64,000 bases of DNA from Bacillus sp. NTK074B (lineage in GTDB: Bacteria > Bacillota > Bacilli > Bacillales > Bacillaceae_B). The notes below the pieces were generated by a model. It did no database searches and was not told the origin of the DNA. It saw only the letters and a list, made by a program, of their open reading frames with translations. The position numbers and the translations under genes are program-made. This document shows, one piece after another, positions 35,167 to 43,569 of this stretch. The DNA is taken from the NCBI RefSeq assembly GCF_017303375.1, contig NZ_JAFKOH010000002.1, positions 1-64,000 of the forward strand, read 5' to 3'. Within the stretch, counting starts at the first letter, position 1. Each line of letters starts with the position of its first letter.

Positions 35167-36195
35167 CTAAATTCTTTTATGAATGAAAGCTCTATATACT
35201 TCCCCTATCAGCCCTTTCAGCTGATGAACACCCGTGTCAGTATTGGTCATGATCACCAGTCCGTTTTCTTCATAAGGGTTCGCCACCATCATGCATTGAA
35301 AGCCGACACCCCAACCAAGTGAAGAAATCTCAACCCGTTCACATCCGAGATCAAGAAAGACTCCAAGACCCATCCATTCCACTCCACCCTGTGGCTTGAT
35401 CATGTCTTCTGCGGCAATGGAAGTGAGGAGATTACTTTCCCCCTTAAGGGCGGTCATTAATTCCATCACCATAATAGCCACTTCCGTTGGGGTGGTCCAC
35501 AGGCCGCAAGCAGCAGGATAAGGATAAATCGGGTATTTTCCTTCTACTAATCCATTGTCTTTCGTGTGACCACAAGAAAACTGATTTTTGAGAGAAGGCA
35601 ATCCATATGTACTTTGATTCAATTGCAGTGGCTGAAATAAATGCTCCCGTATCACCTCTTGAAAGGATTTCCCCATTATATTTTCAATCACAAGCTGAAT
35701 CATGCAATAACCGGCATCGGAATATGAGAAATCGCTTCCAGGCTCCACTTTCGCTTCAATCAGACTGTTGAAATAGGGTGTCGTCCCTTCCAATAGTTCT
35801 TGCATGGTAGGTACTCCCCATAGAGTATTGAGTTCACCGAATCCGTTGATGGGATCAACAATCCCAGACTGATGACTGAGCAAATGTCTGAGAGTCATGA
35901 CTTCATTACATAAATTCTCATGGATAATCCTTGTTGACAGGTATTTGCTTACATCTTCATCGATATGTAAAATACCCTGTTCCGATAAGGTCATGACCAA
36001 CATAGAAGTGAAAAACTTACTGATGGAACACGCATTAAAGATAGATTCCTGATCAACTCTTCTTGTCGATCCTATTTCAAGGGAACCAAAACAGTCTGTT
36101 CGTCTTATCTCAGCACCTTCAATCATCGCCATGCTGACTCCTGCTATTCGATATTCTTCCATTTTCCTCATTAAGTTCATTGGTAGTGGTTCCAT
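35167..36195 (-). CDS. Serine hydrolase of the beta-lactamase/class C family
   Basis: A 342-residue cytoplasmic protein with the SxxK motif SISKF (about residues 54-58), the second motif YSDAGY (YxN place taken by YSD, about 159-161), and no clear signal peptide. Family members act as esterases, D-amino-peptidases or penicillin-binding-like enzymes. Replacement of the YxN asparagine and the absence of a signal peptide argue against a secreted beta-lactamase. It lies nine bases upstream of tmrB and may share its transcript. Confidence 0.82.
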   Translation of the reverse strand: MEPLPMNLMRKMEEYRIAGVSMAMIEGAEIRRTDCFGSLEIGSTRRVDQESIFNACSISKFFTSMLVMTLSEQGILHIDEDVSKYLSTRIIHENLCNEVMTLRHLLSHQSGIVDPINGFGELNTLWGVPTMQELLEGTTPYFNSLIEAKVEPGSDFSYSDAGYCMIQLVIENIMGKSFQEVIREHLFQPLQLNQSTYGLPSLKNQFSCGHTKDNGLVEGKYPIYPYPAACGLWTTPTEVAIMVMELMTALKGESNLLTSIAAEDMIKPQGGVEWMGLGVFLDLGCERVEISSLGWGVGFQCMMVANPYEENGLVIMTNTDTGVHQLKGLIGEVYRAFIHKRI

Positions 36196-36231
36196 CGCAG
36201 CCCCCTGGGTTTTGTTTTGACTTCAGGATGA

Positions 36232-36748
36232 TCAATAGTTGAACTTTATAGGGATGTCACGAACTGCTCTTTTCCAAATCATATGATCCGAGCCTTTACC
36301 CCAGTAATTCTTCAAACAATAATCCGGTGTCCCCAGTATATGGGACCATACCTTTTGAGCCCTCGCATATCCACTATCCAGACAAAACTCTTCAATGTCT
36401 CTGCTCTGGAACGTGAGGAGCATGGCGTTCAGCAGCAGCGAGCCAATTCCCCGCCTTTGAAAGCCGGGATGTACAAATACTGTTCCTATCTCATACAAAC
36501 CCTTTAAAGTACCCTCTGTTATAGAATTGATCAGGTCACTGGACGGTCCATATTCAATCGTCCCCACACCCATCGCTTTGAAAGTCAGACTCCAAATAGT
36601 TTATCTTTGTTGTAATTTCATTCTTGATGTCCTCTTGAAGCGAAGTTAATCCTTCTTTTGCAAAAGTATCTTGAATGACCGTACAAAAGAAGTGATTCAA
36701 TTCATCTTGATCCTCGATTCGAGGTCGATACATCTCAATGTCATTCAC
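36232..36748 (-). pseudogene. GNAT acetyltransferase, frameshifted
   Basis: The N-terminal part (36748 to about 36570, MNDIEMYRPRIEDQDEL...INYLESDFQSDG) and the C-terminal part (36573 to 36232, VGTIEYGPSSDLI, then HPGFQRRGIGSLLL) are in different frames and together make a GNAT enzyme. About 10-15 residues between them are also missing. The acetyl-CoA loop RRGIGS survives in the second part, but no ribosome binding site is visible for separate translation. Confidence 0.75.
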
Positions 36749-36754
36749 TCTGTA

Positions 36755-37645
36755 TCACTTCCCTGTTAATTTAAGAACAGACTCAACAATGACATCAGGA
36801 CGATCCAGAAAGATTGAATGACCTGAGCCCTCTGCAAAGATCACTTCGCCGTTTTCGGATAAACTTCCTTGTTGAATGATTAACTCTTCCCATTTCTCTT
36901 CAAATCTTCGTAACTCCCATTCCGGTATGTACGTCTCTGTGTCTGATAGAATGGTATGTTCTTTATCCCGTCCGATTACCACAAGAGGGAGATTTGGAAA
37001 CTCATTCAATTTCTTAATGATTTCAGCATCCTTCTTCCAGTTTTGAATTTCGGATGCCATTGCTTTGTAAAGGGAAGGTTGAATTTGGAACGCGATTAAC
37101 TTCTTTTGTACTTCTGCAGGAAAGTGTTTGTGTTTTTCCAGCAGGGAAGGTTGGATGATACTGATCAATTGCTCCTTTTCTTTTGAAGCATAATCTAGAC
37201 ATTTAAGCACCCATTTGTCATCAGATTCTTCATTCAGAAAGTGAAGGTCCAGTTCATCCAACTCTCTTACGTTCACCGAAGTAGAATCTACTAGAACCAT
37301 TCCAGCCACCATTTCAGGATGCACTTTCACATAATGCTGTGCACACAAGCCTCCATATGAGTGTCCCACTAAATAGATAGGCTCTTTTACTTTCAAGAAG
37401 TGAAGAAGTTCATACAGGTCCTGGACTGTGGCAAAAGTATTTCTCACTTCCGCTCCCAGTTCACTATCACCAAGACCGGGGCGGTGATACATGAGGACTT
37501 GAGTTGTCTTCCTTAACTCTTCTGTGACTTCATACCACTCCTCAAATGAGCAGCCCATCCCTGTGAGAATGACGATTAATGGACCGGAATGACCTTTTTG
37601 GAGTATTTCCAATTTGTGATTATTGATGATTTGCAAACTGTTCAT
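36755..37645 (-). CDS. Alpha/beta hydrolase
   Basis: A hydrolase of about 296 residues. The nucleophile elbow is GHSYGG (about residues 94-99), the oxyanion region LTGMGCSFEEW is near 28-38, and the catalytic histidine is in GSGHSIFLDRP near the C terminus. The longest frame opens with GTG 37669 overlapping the upstream stop codon; ATG 37645 is preceded by AAAAGGGA and is preferred. It follows the DinB gene directly, probably in one transcript. Confidence 0.82.
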   Translation of the reverse strand: MNSLQIINNHKLEILQKGHSGPLIVILTGMGCSFEEWYEVTEELRKTTQVLMYHRPGLGDSELGAEVRNTFATVQDLYELLHFLKVKEPIYLVGHSYGGLCAQHYVKVHPEMVAGMVLVDSTSVNVRELDELDLHFLNEESDDKWVLKCLDYASKEKEQLISIIQPSLLEKHKHFPAEVQKKLIAFQIQPSLYKAMASEIQNWKKDAEIIKKLNEFPNLPLVVIGRDKEHTILSDTETYIPEWELRRFEEKWEELIIQQGSLSENGEVIFAEGSGHSIFLDRPDVIVESVLKLTGK

Positions 37646-37665
37646 AACTGGTTCCCTTTTCATGA

Positions 37666-38229
37666 TCACATGTGACTTTGGCTGTTACTTGCGGTAAGCA
37701 GCCTTCTGGTCATCCGGATTTGTCCTCTATGATTAATCTCATCTTCAAACACATGAAACCAAATAAAGTAATGGTTGGATGCCTGATCCTCCCATAAGGT
37801 GTCTTGAAACAGCCATTCATCATTGCGTGTGGAGAGTTCCAGAAGTGTATGGCTCCTGACCTCATGAAGTTGTGTCAGGTAAAATTCTAAGGGATTTCCT
37901 TTTATTGTTGCTCTTCCCTTTTCCCCAAGCCCATAGGCTGCACCCCACTCATCGATTTCCAGTTGATTGGGTTTCCTTCCTTCAAACAGCTCAATCTGAA
38001 ACCCCCTCTCAACAGCCGCCATATGTAATAATAACGCTCCGATACTGTTTCCATCCTCACACGGTAAAAAATCCAGTTCAGTGGGAGTTAATCCCTTTAC
38101 ACTGTCCAATGTGGTCTTTCTAACATAGTCCATTTGAGAGACCAGGTAACTGATCTGCGGACTATAACCTGTTTGTTCTTTGATTCTATGTACCATTGAA
38201 TTCTGCACCCCATCTGCCAATTTTTTCAC
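37666..38229 (-). CDS. DinB/DUF664 family protein
   Basis: A 187-residue four-helix-bundle protein. The three metal-binding histidines are likely in LLLHMAAVERG and in WFHVFEDEINHRGQI. Bacillus members include bacillithiol S-transferase (BstA), so thiol-transfer or detoxification is a reasonable guess. The start overlaps the stop codon of the phosphoesterase gene by four bases, and the next hydrolase overlaps its end, so the three genes form an operon. Confidence 0.82.
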   Translation of the reverse strand: MKKLADGVQNSMVHRIKEQTGYSPQISYLVSQMDYVRKTTLDSVKGLTPTELDFLPCEDGNSIGALLLHMAAVERGFQIELFEGRKPNQLEIDEWGAAYGLGEKGRATIKGNPLEFYLTQLHEVRSHTLLELSTRNDEWLFQDTLWEDQASNHYFIWFHVFEDEINHRGQIRMTRRLLTASNSQSHM

Positions 38230-39350
38230 CCTGCATGGATCAAGGTTGGTTCTTTCACTGGTGAAAGGACATCTTTAGGGATCCATCCCTCTTCCCCATT
38301 TTTCTTGATTAAGCTGTACCCTGCACAAGTATTATCTACAACAGAAACGACTTCCCCCTTCCTTACAGAAATCTGCGCACAAGAAAGATCAGTCTTTGCC
38401 CGGAATGTCCCATCTTCATGTTGATGAAGGTATTCATTCTTGACAAATAATTGTTCATGGGTACCCTTTTGTTTACACAGTGTAAAGTGCTCAGATGAAT
38501 GTATAGGAATCAATTGATAGTGTGGATATGAAATAGCTCCAGTCATTGCTTCCGAATGAAAATCCTTCACAACCTGACAGGTGGGTAAATGATCTGTATG
38601 CACATGGGAAAAAGTGTCCCCACTTTCTGCTCTATGTATGATAAATGCATTTAACTGTCCTGAAGATTTAATGACGTTTCCTCCATCAATGGAGATGATT
38701 TTCTTTTCTTTATTCACAATTGGATTATTTGAAGGGATATCACTGGTATAGTTGACTACCGGCCAGTGTCCGACAATGACATACTTTCCTGAACCATGTG
38801 ATTTCTCAAGGAAAGAAGGCATCATGATGGCTGCAATTCGATCTGTTTCCCGCCAATCATCTTTGTCCTCAAGACCTGCATGGACAAATATATAGTCTTC
38901 TGTATCAATCGCAGTCGGTAATTCCATCAGCCAATTAATTTCTTCAGAGAAATGATGAGCAAGGATTTCTTTCACCTCTTTGATCGTGGTACCATCATTC
39001 ATGTCAAATCCCACTTCGTCAAGCCATTCCTTTAAAATGGAATGTTTTTTTGATCTTAAATAATTCATTAACTTTGGGTTCTCTTCCAGAAGGTCCTCCA
39101 CCACGGTGTCACAGTTTCCTTCCGTTACATGGACGTTTTCATTCCTCTTTGATAAGTCCATGATAAACTTGAGCACACCTTTACTGTTACTTCCTTTTTC
39201 ACAAAGATCACCGTTAATGATCAAATGATCCAGGGAACAGAAATGTATCTTTTGTAGAAGATCAGTCAATAGATCCAATTCTCCATGGATGTCTGAAATC
39301 ACGATGATCCGTCCATGACTGGGTAAATGTACTGTTTTTATTTTTTTCAA
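38226..39350 (-). CDS. Calcineurin-like phosphoesterase with C-terminal SH3-like region
   Basis: A 374-residue enzyme. Metal motifs are SDIHGE (about residues 18-23), INGDLCEKG (about 44-52), GNCD (about 78-81) and VGHWP with a late histidine. This is the pattern of PrpE/bis(nucleosyl)tetraphosphatase-type phosphatases. After about residue 285 an extra domain begins with LFVKNEYLHQHEDGTF and ends VVDNTCAGYSLIKKNGEEGW, which looks like a bacterial SH3 module. The start is TTG, eight bases after GGAAGGAG. It leads an operon with the DinB and hydrolase genes. Confidence 0.8.
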   Translation of the reverse strand: MKKIKTVHLPSHGRIIVISDIHGELDLLTDLLQKIHFCSLDHLIINGDLCEKGSNSKGVLKFIMDLSKRNENVHVTEGNCDTVVEDLLEENPKLMNYLRSKKHSILKEWLDEVGFDMNDGTTIKEVKEILAHHFSEEINWLMELPTAIDTEDYIFVHAGLEDKDDWRETDRIAAIMMPSFLEKSHGSGKYVIVGHWPVVNYTSDIPSNNPIVNKEKKIISIDGGNVIKSSGQLNAFIIHRAESGDTFSHVHTDHLPTCQVVKDFHSEAMTGAISYPHYQLIPIHSSEHFTLCKQKGTHEQLFVKNEYLHQHEDGTFRAKTDLSCAQISVRKGEVVSVVDNTCAGYSLIKKNGEEGWIPKDVLSPVKEPTLIHAG

Positions 39351-39410
39351 TGAGGGTCTCCTTCCACAAGTAATACTTTAAGCTTGAAGGGGCTTGTTCG
39401 GTCTTCCTGA

Positions 39411-39794
39411 TCAAGCCTTCAGAATATATCCTAGTAGATCATTAATATCCCCGGAACACTTTTCCACTTCCGGTAAATGGTAGAAGGTAGTCGTAGTGGC
39501 CAAGTCATATATTTCATCCCCTGAAGAATAAAGAATGATCCTTTTCCGAAGACCAAGGGCGATGCCGAGTTCCACGTGACTTCCTTTTCCACCGGGAAGG
39601 ATGAGAATGACTATATCTGAATCAATAATCGCTTCTTTTTCACACTGACCAATGTGTTGAAGGTCTTCTACTGTCGATGCACGTTCGTTTTGGGTCCAAT
39701 CATATGTAAGGATATACCCTTCCCGTTTTAACTGTTCGCTTACATATTGTACAAGAGGTTTATTTAAAAATCCTGATGCCAGATAAAACTTCAT
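39411..39794 (-). CDS. Nucleoside 2-deoxyribosyltransferase-like protein
   Basis: A 127-residue protein with the NDT/DNPH1 fold. It starts KFYLASGFLNKP, has DSDIVILILPGGKGSHVELGIALG with the conserved glutamate in GSHVELG (about residues 75-81), and lacks membrane segments. Enzymes of this fold cut or exchange the N-glycosidic bond of deoxynucleosides or deoxynucleotides. Its ribosome binding site GGAG is part of the last codons of the RsgA-like ORF, so the two are coupled. Confidence 0.78.
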   Translation of the reverse strand: MKFYLASGFLNKPLVQYVSEQLKREGYILTYDWTQNERASTVEDLQHIGQCEKEAIIDSDIVILILPGGKGSHVELGIALGLRKRIILYSSGDEIYDLATTTTFYHLPEVEKCSGDINDLLGYILKA

Positions 39795-39797
39795 AGT

Positions 39798-40094
39798 TCA
39801 CTCCTTTTCCAGCTTATGAAACAATTTTCTCTGTTTCATGTAATCGATTGCCTTTGTTTTGTTTTTTTGTTTGACCACATAAGCTGCTTCATTCTTATCC
39901 CTCTGATAAGCAAGGAGCCTCTCCGGATCAAGATCTCCATCCTTGATGGCTGCTTTAATAGCACAATTCGGCTCAGTATTGTGGGTGCAGTTCTTGAATT
40001 TCCAATTGACTGCAAGTATCACGATGTCTTCAAATGAATCGGGAGTATGTTCTTCGGGATTCATAATTTCATTTATGTTTTTATTGGGGTTCAT
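39798..40094 (-). pseudogene. C-terminal part of an RsgA-like GTPase, N-terminal domains missing
   Basis: About 98 codons match only the C-terminal zinc-binding helical domain of RsgA: FEDIVILAVNWKFKNCTHNT, EPNCAIKAAIKDGDLDPERL, then a basic tail. Cysteines and histidine in CTH...C are kept. The OB and GTPase domains are absent and 5' DNA shows no trace of them. Still, ATG 40094 has AAAGGAACC upstream and the end is coupled to the next gene, so the fragment might be translated. Confidence 0.7.
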
Positions 40095-40120
40095 AGTGGT
40101 TCCTTTCCAAGTTCGGTATT

Positions 40121-40318
40121 TCATTTAACCTCAGGAGTGACTAAAAAAACAACCAAGCCAGGACAAGTGATTATATACCTCGAATATTTCTTGCTGTCGG
40201 CTCCTATCCCCCATTTCCATAGACCGGCCCTAACCAGATACACACCAAGCATTGTCATAAAACATGTATAAAGATGAATACCACTTTTTATTTTCCTTGT
40301 ACCAAAACTTTGATTCAT
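40121..40318 (-). CDS. Doubtful 65-residue membrane protein
   Basis: A basic small frame with hydrophobic segments (FMTMLGVYLVRAGLW and IITCPGLVVFLV). A GGGG tract lies five bases before the ATG. Its end overlaps the longest form of the RsgA-like frame. No family is recognised and it could be chance. Confidence 0.35.
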   Translation of the reverse strand: MNQSFGTRKIKSGIHLYTCFMTMLGVYLVRAGLWKWGIGADSKKYSRYIITCPGLVVFLVTPEVK

Positions 40319-40400
40319 AAATCCCCAAAAGGATACAACAATACATATTCCAATTATTCCAAATTATCTCATAGAAAACAATGCTTTCCTATATAAAAAG

Positions 40401-40650
40401 AGGCTGGGACATAACTAAATCTATACACTCTAAAGACGAACATTTAGATCACGTATTACACCGCTGATGATTTCCGTGCAAGACTTCGCTTTCCGCGGGC
40501 GGAAGTCTTCCTCTTGCACTCCAATCAACGGCTAGAGCTTAATACTTGGATTAAGCTCTAGCATAAAAAATAAAAAATCCGAACGAGTGATTGGAATAAA
40601 ACGCTTACTCGTTCGGATTTTTTTAGCTGAAACCCTTTTGTCCCAGCCTC
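40401..40650. repeat. Dispersed repeat A, copy 2
   Basis: An intact-looking copy: left end GAGGCTGGGACA and right end TGTCCCAGCCTC are perfect 12-bp inverted termini (40400-40411 and 40639-40650). Inside are the blocks shared with 9173-9487 and the hairpin AAAATCCGAACGAGT / ACTCGTTCGGATTTTT. There is no open frame, so it cannot move by itself. Confidence 0.88.
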
Positions 40651-40654
40651 TTCT

Positions 40655-40950
40655 TCATTCTGAAACTCGATCATTTCTTAGATCGATGTAAAGTGTACCA
40701 TTTTTCTGAAGCTCGACGTTGAGCGCATCTTTTACATTTAACTGGAAGTAGTTAAGCTTACAATTCCTTCTGATGGAATATAGTTAGGATGGCCTGTAAA
40801 GACATTTTGATCTCTTTTTGTTAACGGTCGAGGACCTGGTTTTATTCTTAACGTTAATTTCCCGTCCGTTCCAAAGATGGCACTAGCGACTTCACTTATG
40901 GAAAATATATTTTTCTCCCTTGGGAGTATACTTAATTCAGGTGCACACTT
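40655..40950 (-). pseudogene. Frameshifted gene of unknown family
   Basis: Two minus-strand frames join into one protein of about 95 residues. The first holds FSISEVASAIFGTDGKLTL, RIKPGPRPLTKRDQ and VFTGHPNYIPSEGIVSL. The second, after a one-frame shift near 40760, holds NYFQLNVKDALNVELQKNG and TLYIDLRNDRVSE, then a stop. No start codon remains beyond the overlap with the kinase gene. The end abuts repeat A, five bases away. Confidence 0.55.
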
Positions 40951-40955
40951 CCATT

Positions 40956-41546
40956 TTAAGAGTTTATGACAATATCGGCGGTTTCAGCCGGTATGTAGTG
41001 GGTTACATAATATTCTTCAGCTTTCCAATATCTGTTCTCAAACTTTGATATATTTTGCTTTGTTTCAAATGTTTCCCGCTCAAATCTTGTTGCTTTAGGA
41101 CAATCCAGATAGATGATCTTATCAAAGAAACCCTTCCATTCTTTTCGTTGAAGGAAGACCCCTTCTACAATGATCAACCCTCTATTCGGTAACTGAATGG
41201 TTCTGATCTCATGAATATCAGAGTCATTCTGATAAATAGGGAGGGTGAGCTGTTCGCTATCTTTCATTCTTTGAAAAAAATGCTCCTTTAGCCACTCCAC
41301 ATCCCATTGCAAATGGAAGTACTCATACCACTCCTCAAATCCAGTGTCATATCTCCGCTTCCGTTCAACAATAAGATCATCAAGATGAAAAATAGAATAG
41401 TCGAGGTCCTTTTTAAACATATACTGGCTCAACTCATTAACAAAAGTAGTTTTACCCGAACGGCTTAAACCATCTATCCCCAAAACAAACCTCCCTTCTC
41501 CATACTGAACACCGATATCACTCATTAAATCCTTCACATTCACCAC
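40956..41546 (-). CDS. Uridine-kinase-like P-loop kinase
   Basis: A 196-residue kinase with Walker A GIDGLSRSGKTT (about residues 24-35), a lid-like HLDDLIVERKRRYDTG (substrate aspartates, about 55-70) and a second acid segment RGLIIVEGVFLQR. These are features of the uridine kinase/phosphoribulokinase group. The partial LSRSGK variant of the loop is typical of bacillus paralogues annotated as uridine kinase-like. It probably phosphorylates a nucleoside or small sugar. Confidence 0.8.
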   Translation of the reverse strand: MVNVKDLMSDIGVQYGEGRFVLGIDGLSRSGKTTFVNELSQYMFKKDLDYSIFHLDDLIVERKRRYDTGFEEWYEYFHLQWDVEWLKEHFFQRMKDSEQLTLPIYQNDSDIHEIRTIQLPNRGLIIVEGVFLQRKEWKGFFDKIIYLDCPKATRFERETFETKQNISKFENRYWKAEEYYVTHYIPAETADIVINS

Positions 41547-41556
41547 TCCCTGATTG

Positions 41557-41632
41557 GAGGGACGGACCTCTTATTTCAGACCTAAAACCCTACAGATTAG
41601 GATTTGTTGGCTAAAATGGAGGTCCGTCCCTC
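41557..41632. repeat. Repeat C, long-loop copy
   Basis: Arms GAGGGACGGACCTC (41557-41570) and GAGGTCCGTCCCTC (41619-41632) are perfectly complementary over 14 bp but enclose 48 bp rather than the usual 4-15. It lies between the HelD remnant and the kinase gene. Confidence 0.85.
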
Positions 41633-41634
41633 AT

Positions 41635-41857
41635 TTATGCTTCTTGTATGAAGGGGCTTGGTTCCCTTATGCTGAATAGCTGAAGTTCGTGCATGGATCT
41701 TGTGCATAGGCTGAAGAATAGTCTGCGGAGGTTTTCGTCTCCGTAGATTTTTTTGTGAGGCGCCGTAGATGATGACGGCGTCGAATTCAATTCCATTGTC
41801 CAAATATGCGGGAATGTCGACAATACCCTGTTCGTAATCGAGTGTTACGCTTGTCAT
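41635..41857 (-). pseudogene. C-terminal remnant of a HelD-like (UvrD/Rep) helicase
   Basis: Two frames together give the last helicase motifs: VDIPAYLDNGIEFDAVIIYG (motif V region, EFDAV) in the first, and KIYGDENLRRLFFSLCTRSM, then HELQLFS and PSPFIQEA (motif VI, CTRSMHEL) in the second. All upstream helicase domains are missing. The frameshift lies near 41760. HelD in bacilli removes stalled RNA polymerase; this copy cannot work. Confidence 0.75.
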
Positions 41858-41934
41858 AAGGTTAATGCTCCATAGAATCCCACATAGAAAAACGCCAATC
41901 TCTCCTTCTGTGTTTTTTAAAAAAGAGAATTACT

Positions 41935-42642
41935 CTACACCGTCATCTTCCAGCTTGTCATTGCAAGCCACCGCTCCTTCTCTTTATAATCCGGAACGAT
42001 TTTCCCAACCAGCCGCCAGAAAGAACGATCGTGATTAAGATGTACCATGTGGCACATTTCATGGACGACAACATAATCAATGACTTCCTGTGGTGCCATG
42101 GCCAGCTTCCAGTTAAATGTAAGCTGCCTCCTTCCATCACACGTTCCCCATGTCTTCTGGCTATCCGAAATGCGAATGGACCGGGGCTTGGTTTTAAAAT
42201 GGGGTTGATGTATTGAGATGCTCCTCTCAACGATTGCCTTACACCTTTGGTAGTAGAAACGCTTTAACGCCTGCTTGATTGTTTTATCCTCTACTTCTTT
42301 CACTTCGACAACTAAAATATTTCCTTTCAAAGTCACATGGTCTTGCTCAATATCTGGATTGTGATGAACTTCTATGGGAAAGTTCTTGCCGAGATACAGG
42401 AAGGGTTCTCCATGATGATAGGTCTTCAACTGAGGTCCATGTAAGCGTGCCTTTTTTTCTTTGGATTGTATAAGGACTTTCTTCCAATTATCCTCCAATA
42501 AACGGATGACGGATTCTTCATCTGTGCCTTTGGGTGCCAAGATTTCAATATTTCCATAGTTGTCCAGATATATGCCGGTTGATTTACGATTTTTATATGT
42601 TAATTCAAAATGGAGTGTTTCCCCTGAATATGTATGATTCAT
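41935..42642 (-). CDS. YgjP-like M48-type metallopeptidase (DUF45)
   Basis: A 235-residue protein with the zinc motif VVHEMCHMVHLNHDRSFW (HExxH plus downstream histidine, about residues 190-207) and the upstream KTWGTCDGRRQLTFNWKL segment typical of the YgjP/WLM-like family. No membrane segment. In E. coli the related YgjP has been linked to nucleic acid metabolism, but a substrate is not known. It stands four bases after the DUF1456 gene, so they are likely co-transcribed. Confidence 0.85.
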   Translation of the reverse strand: MNHTYSGETLHFELTYKNRKSTGIYLDNYGNIEILAPKGTDEESVIRLLEDNWKKVLIQSKEKKARLHGPQLKTYHHGEPFLYLGKNFPIEVHHNPDIEQDHVTLKGNILVVEVKEVEDKTIKQALKRFYYQRCKAIVERSISIHQPHFKTKPRSIRISDSQKTWGTCDGRRQLTFNWKLAMAPQEVIDYVVVHEMCHMVHLNHDRSFWRLVGKIVPDYKEKERWLAMTSWKMTV

Positions 42643-42645
42643 TTC

Positions 42646-43155
42646 TTAACCTCTATATTTTATTGCTAACCCCTTTAAGAAATTGCGAGCGTACCGATCA
42701 CCGCAGACGCGATAATTTTTATGGCCTTCCCTTCGGAATATCGCACCTAATTCACCTTTTGAAATATGAACATCAGCAGATTCCAATATTTCAATCAAAT
42801 CCTCACTTGTTAGCGATAGTGCTATCTTCACTTTTTTAAGAAGAAGATTATTTACATGTTCATAAGTAAGTGACGGTTTTTCAGACTGTCCAGGTTTTGG
42901 CTCCTGCCGTCCTCTTTTGAACGTTATGAATCCATTCAAAAAGGACTCGAACATTTCATCGTCGCATGGAATATGCCCATCGTTTTCTACGTCAATATCA
43001 AGTTCTTCTTCTTCCATCGACTTCGTAAGGACCTTCAGTACCTCTTCTTTCGACAAGTCCATTCCGCCCAGCTTGAAGATCTCCACCATCTCTGTATTTT
43101 TAATATCGAGAGCATACCGCAATCGAATTAGAATATCATTATTGTCAATATTCAT
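42646..43155 (-). CDS. DUF1456 family protein (YehS-like)
   Basis: A 169-residue protein with two copies of the family's helical unit: NNDILIRLRYALDIKNTEMV ... FESFLNGFITFKRG and LTYEHVNNLLLKKVKIALSL ... FLKGLAIKYRG. Function is unknown in any species. The start ATG has GGAGGC upstream. First gene of a two-gene unit with the YgjP-like peptidase. Confidence 0.85.
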   Translation of the reverse strand: MNIDNNDILIRLRYALDIKNTEMVEIFKLGGMDLSKEEVLKVLTKSMEEEELDIDVENDGHIPCDDEMFESFLNGFITFKRGRQEPKPGQSEKPSLTYEHVNNLLLKKVKIALSLTSEDLIEILESADVHISKGELGAIFRREGHKNYRVCGDRYARNFLKGLAIKYRG

Positions 43156-43283
43156 CTTTATGCCTCCTGAGAATTTGCGCTTTACTAAATCATTAGCTTA
43201 TCATTTAAAGGACAGAAAAAGAAGCTTATATGAACTACCCTATAAAAAACACCTGGAATTTACTCGTTTTGTCGCTTTCTCAT

Positions 43284-43526
43284 TGGCTGTTTTCTTAAAC
43301 ATTGTTGCTCCTGGATGTAGCGAGTGGCGGTTGATTTCCGCTACAGGTGCTCGCTTTCCGCGGGGCTAGCGGTGAGCCTTCTCGGCTTTGCTGAGGAGGC
43401 TCGGCCGAACGTCCGTGGAAAGCGGAGCGGTTCCCTTCACCCTCCTGCACCACAACCTAATTGACAGAGCATCGTCAATCTAAGTTTGGATGCAAATAGC
43501 AACAATCTTTGGGAAAACAGCTTTCT
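43284..43526. repeat. Dispersed repeat B, short copy 2
   Basis: Left end GGCTGTTTTCTTAAACATTG and right end CAATCTTTGGGAAAACAGC are imperfect inverted termini. Inside are the block GATTTCCGCTACAGGTGC, the palindromic GCCTTCTCGGCTTTGCTGAG area and CGTCCGTGGAAAGCGG. The middle module present in copies 1 and 3 (CTGCTTTTTCATTCGTTG...) is missing. Confidence 0.88.
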
Positions 43527-43537
43527 TATTTGAACCA

Positions 43538-43567
43538 AAGGTCCGTCCCTCAAGAGGACAGACCTTT
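43538..43567. repeat. Repeat C, degenerate inverted copy
   Basis: AAAGGTCCGTCCCTC followed by AA and GAGGACAGACCTTT forms an imperfect 14-bp hairpin with the two arms in the order opposite to most copies. It lies three bases beyond the kinase gene end and may end its transcript. Confidence 0.75.
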
Positions 43568-43569
43568 CT

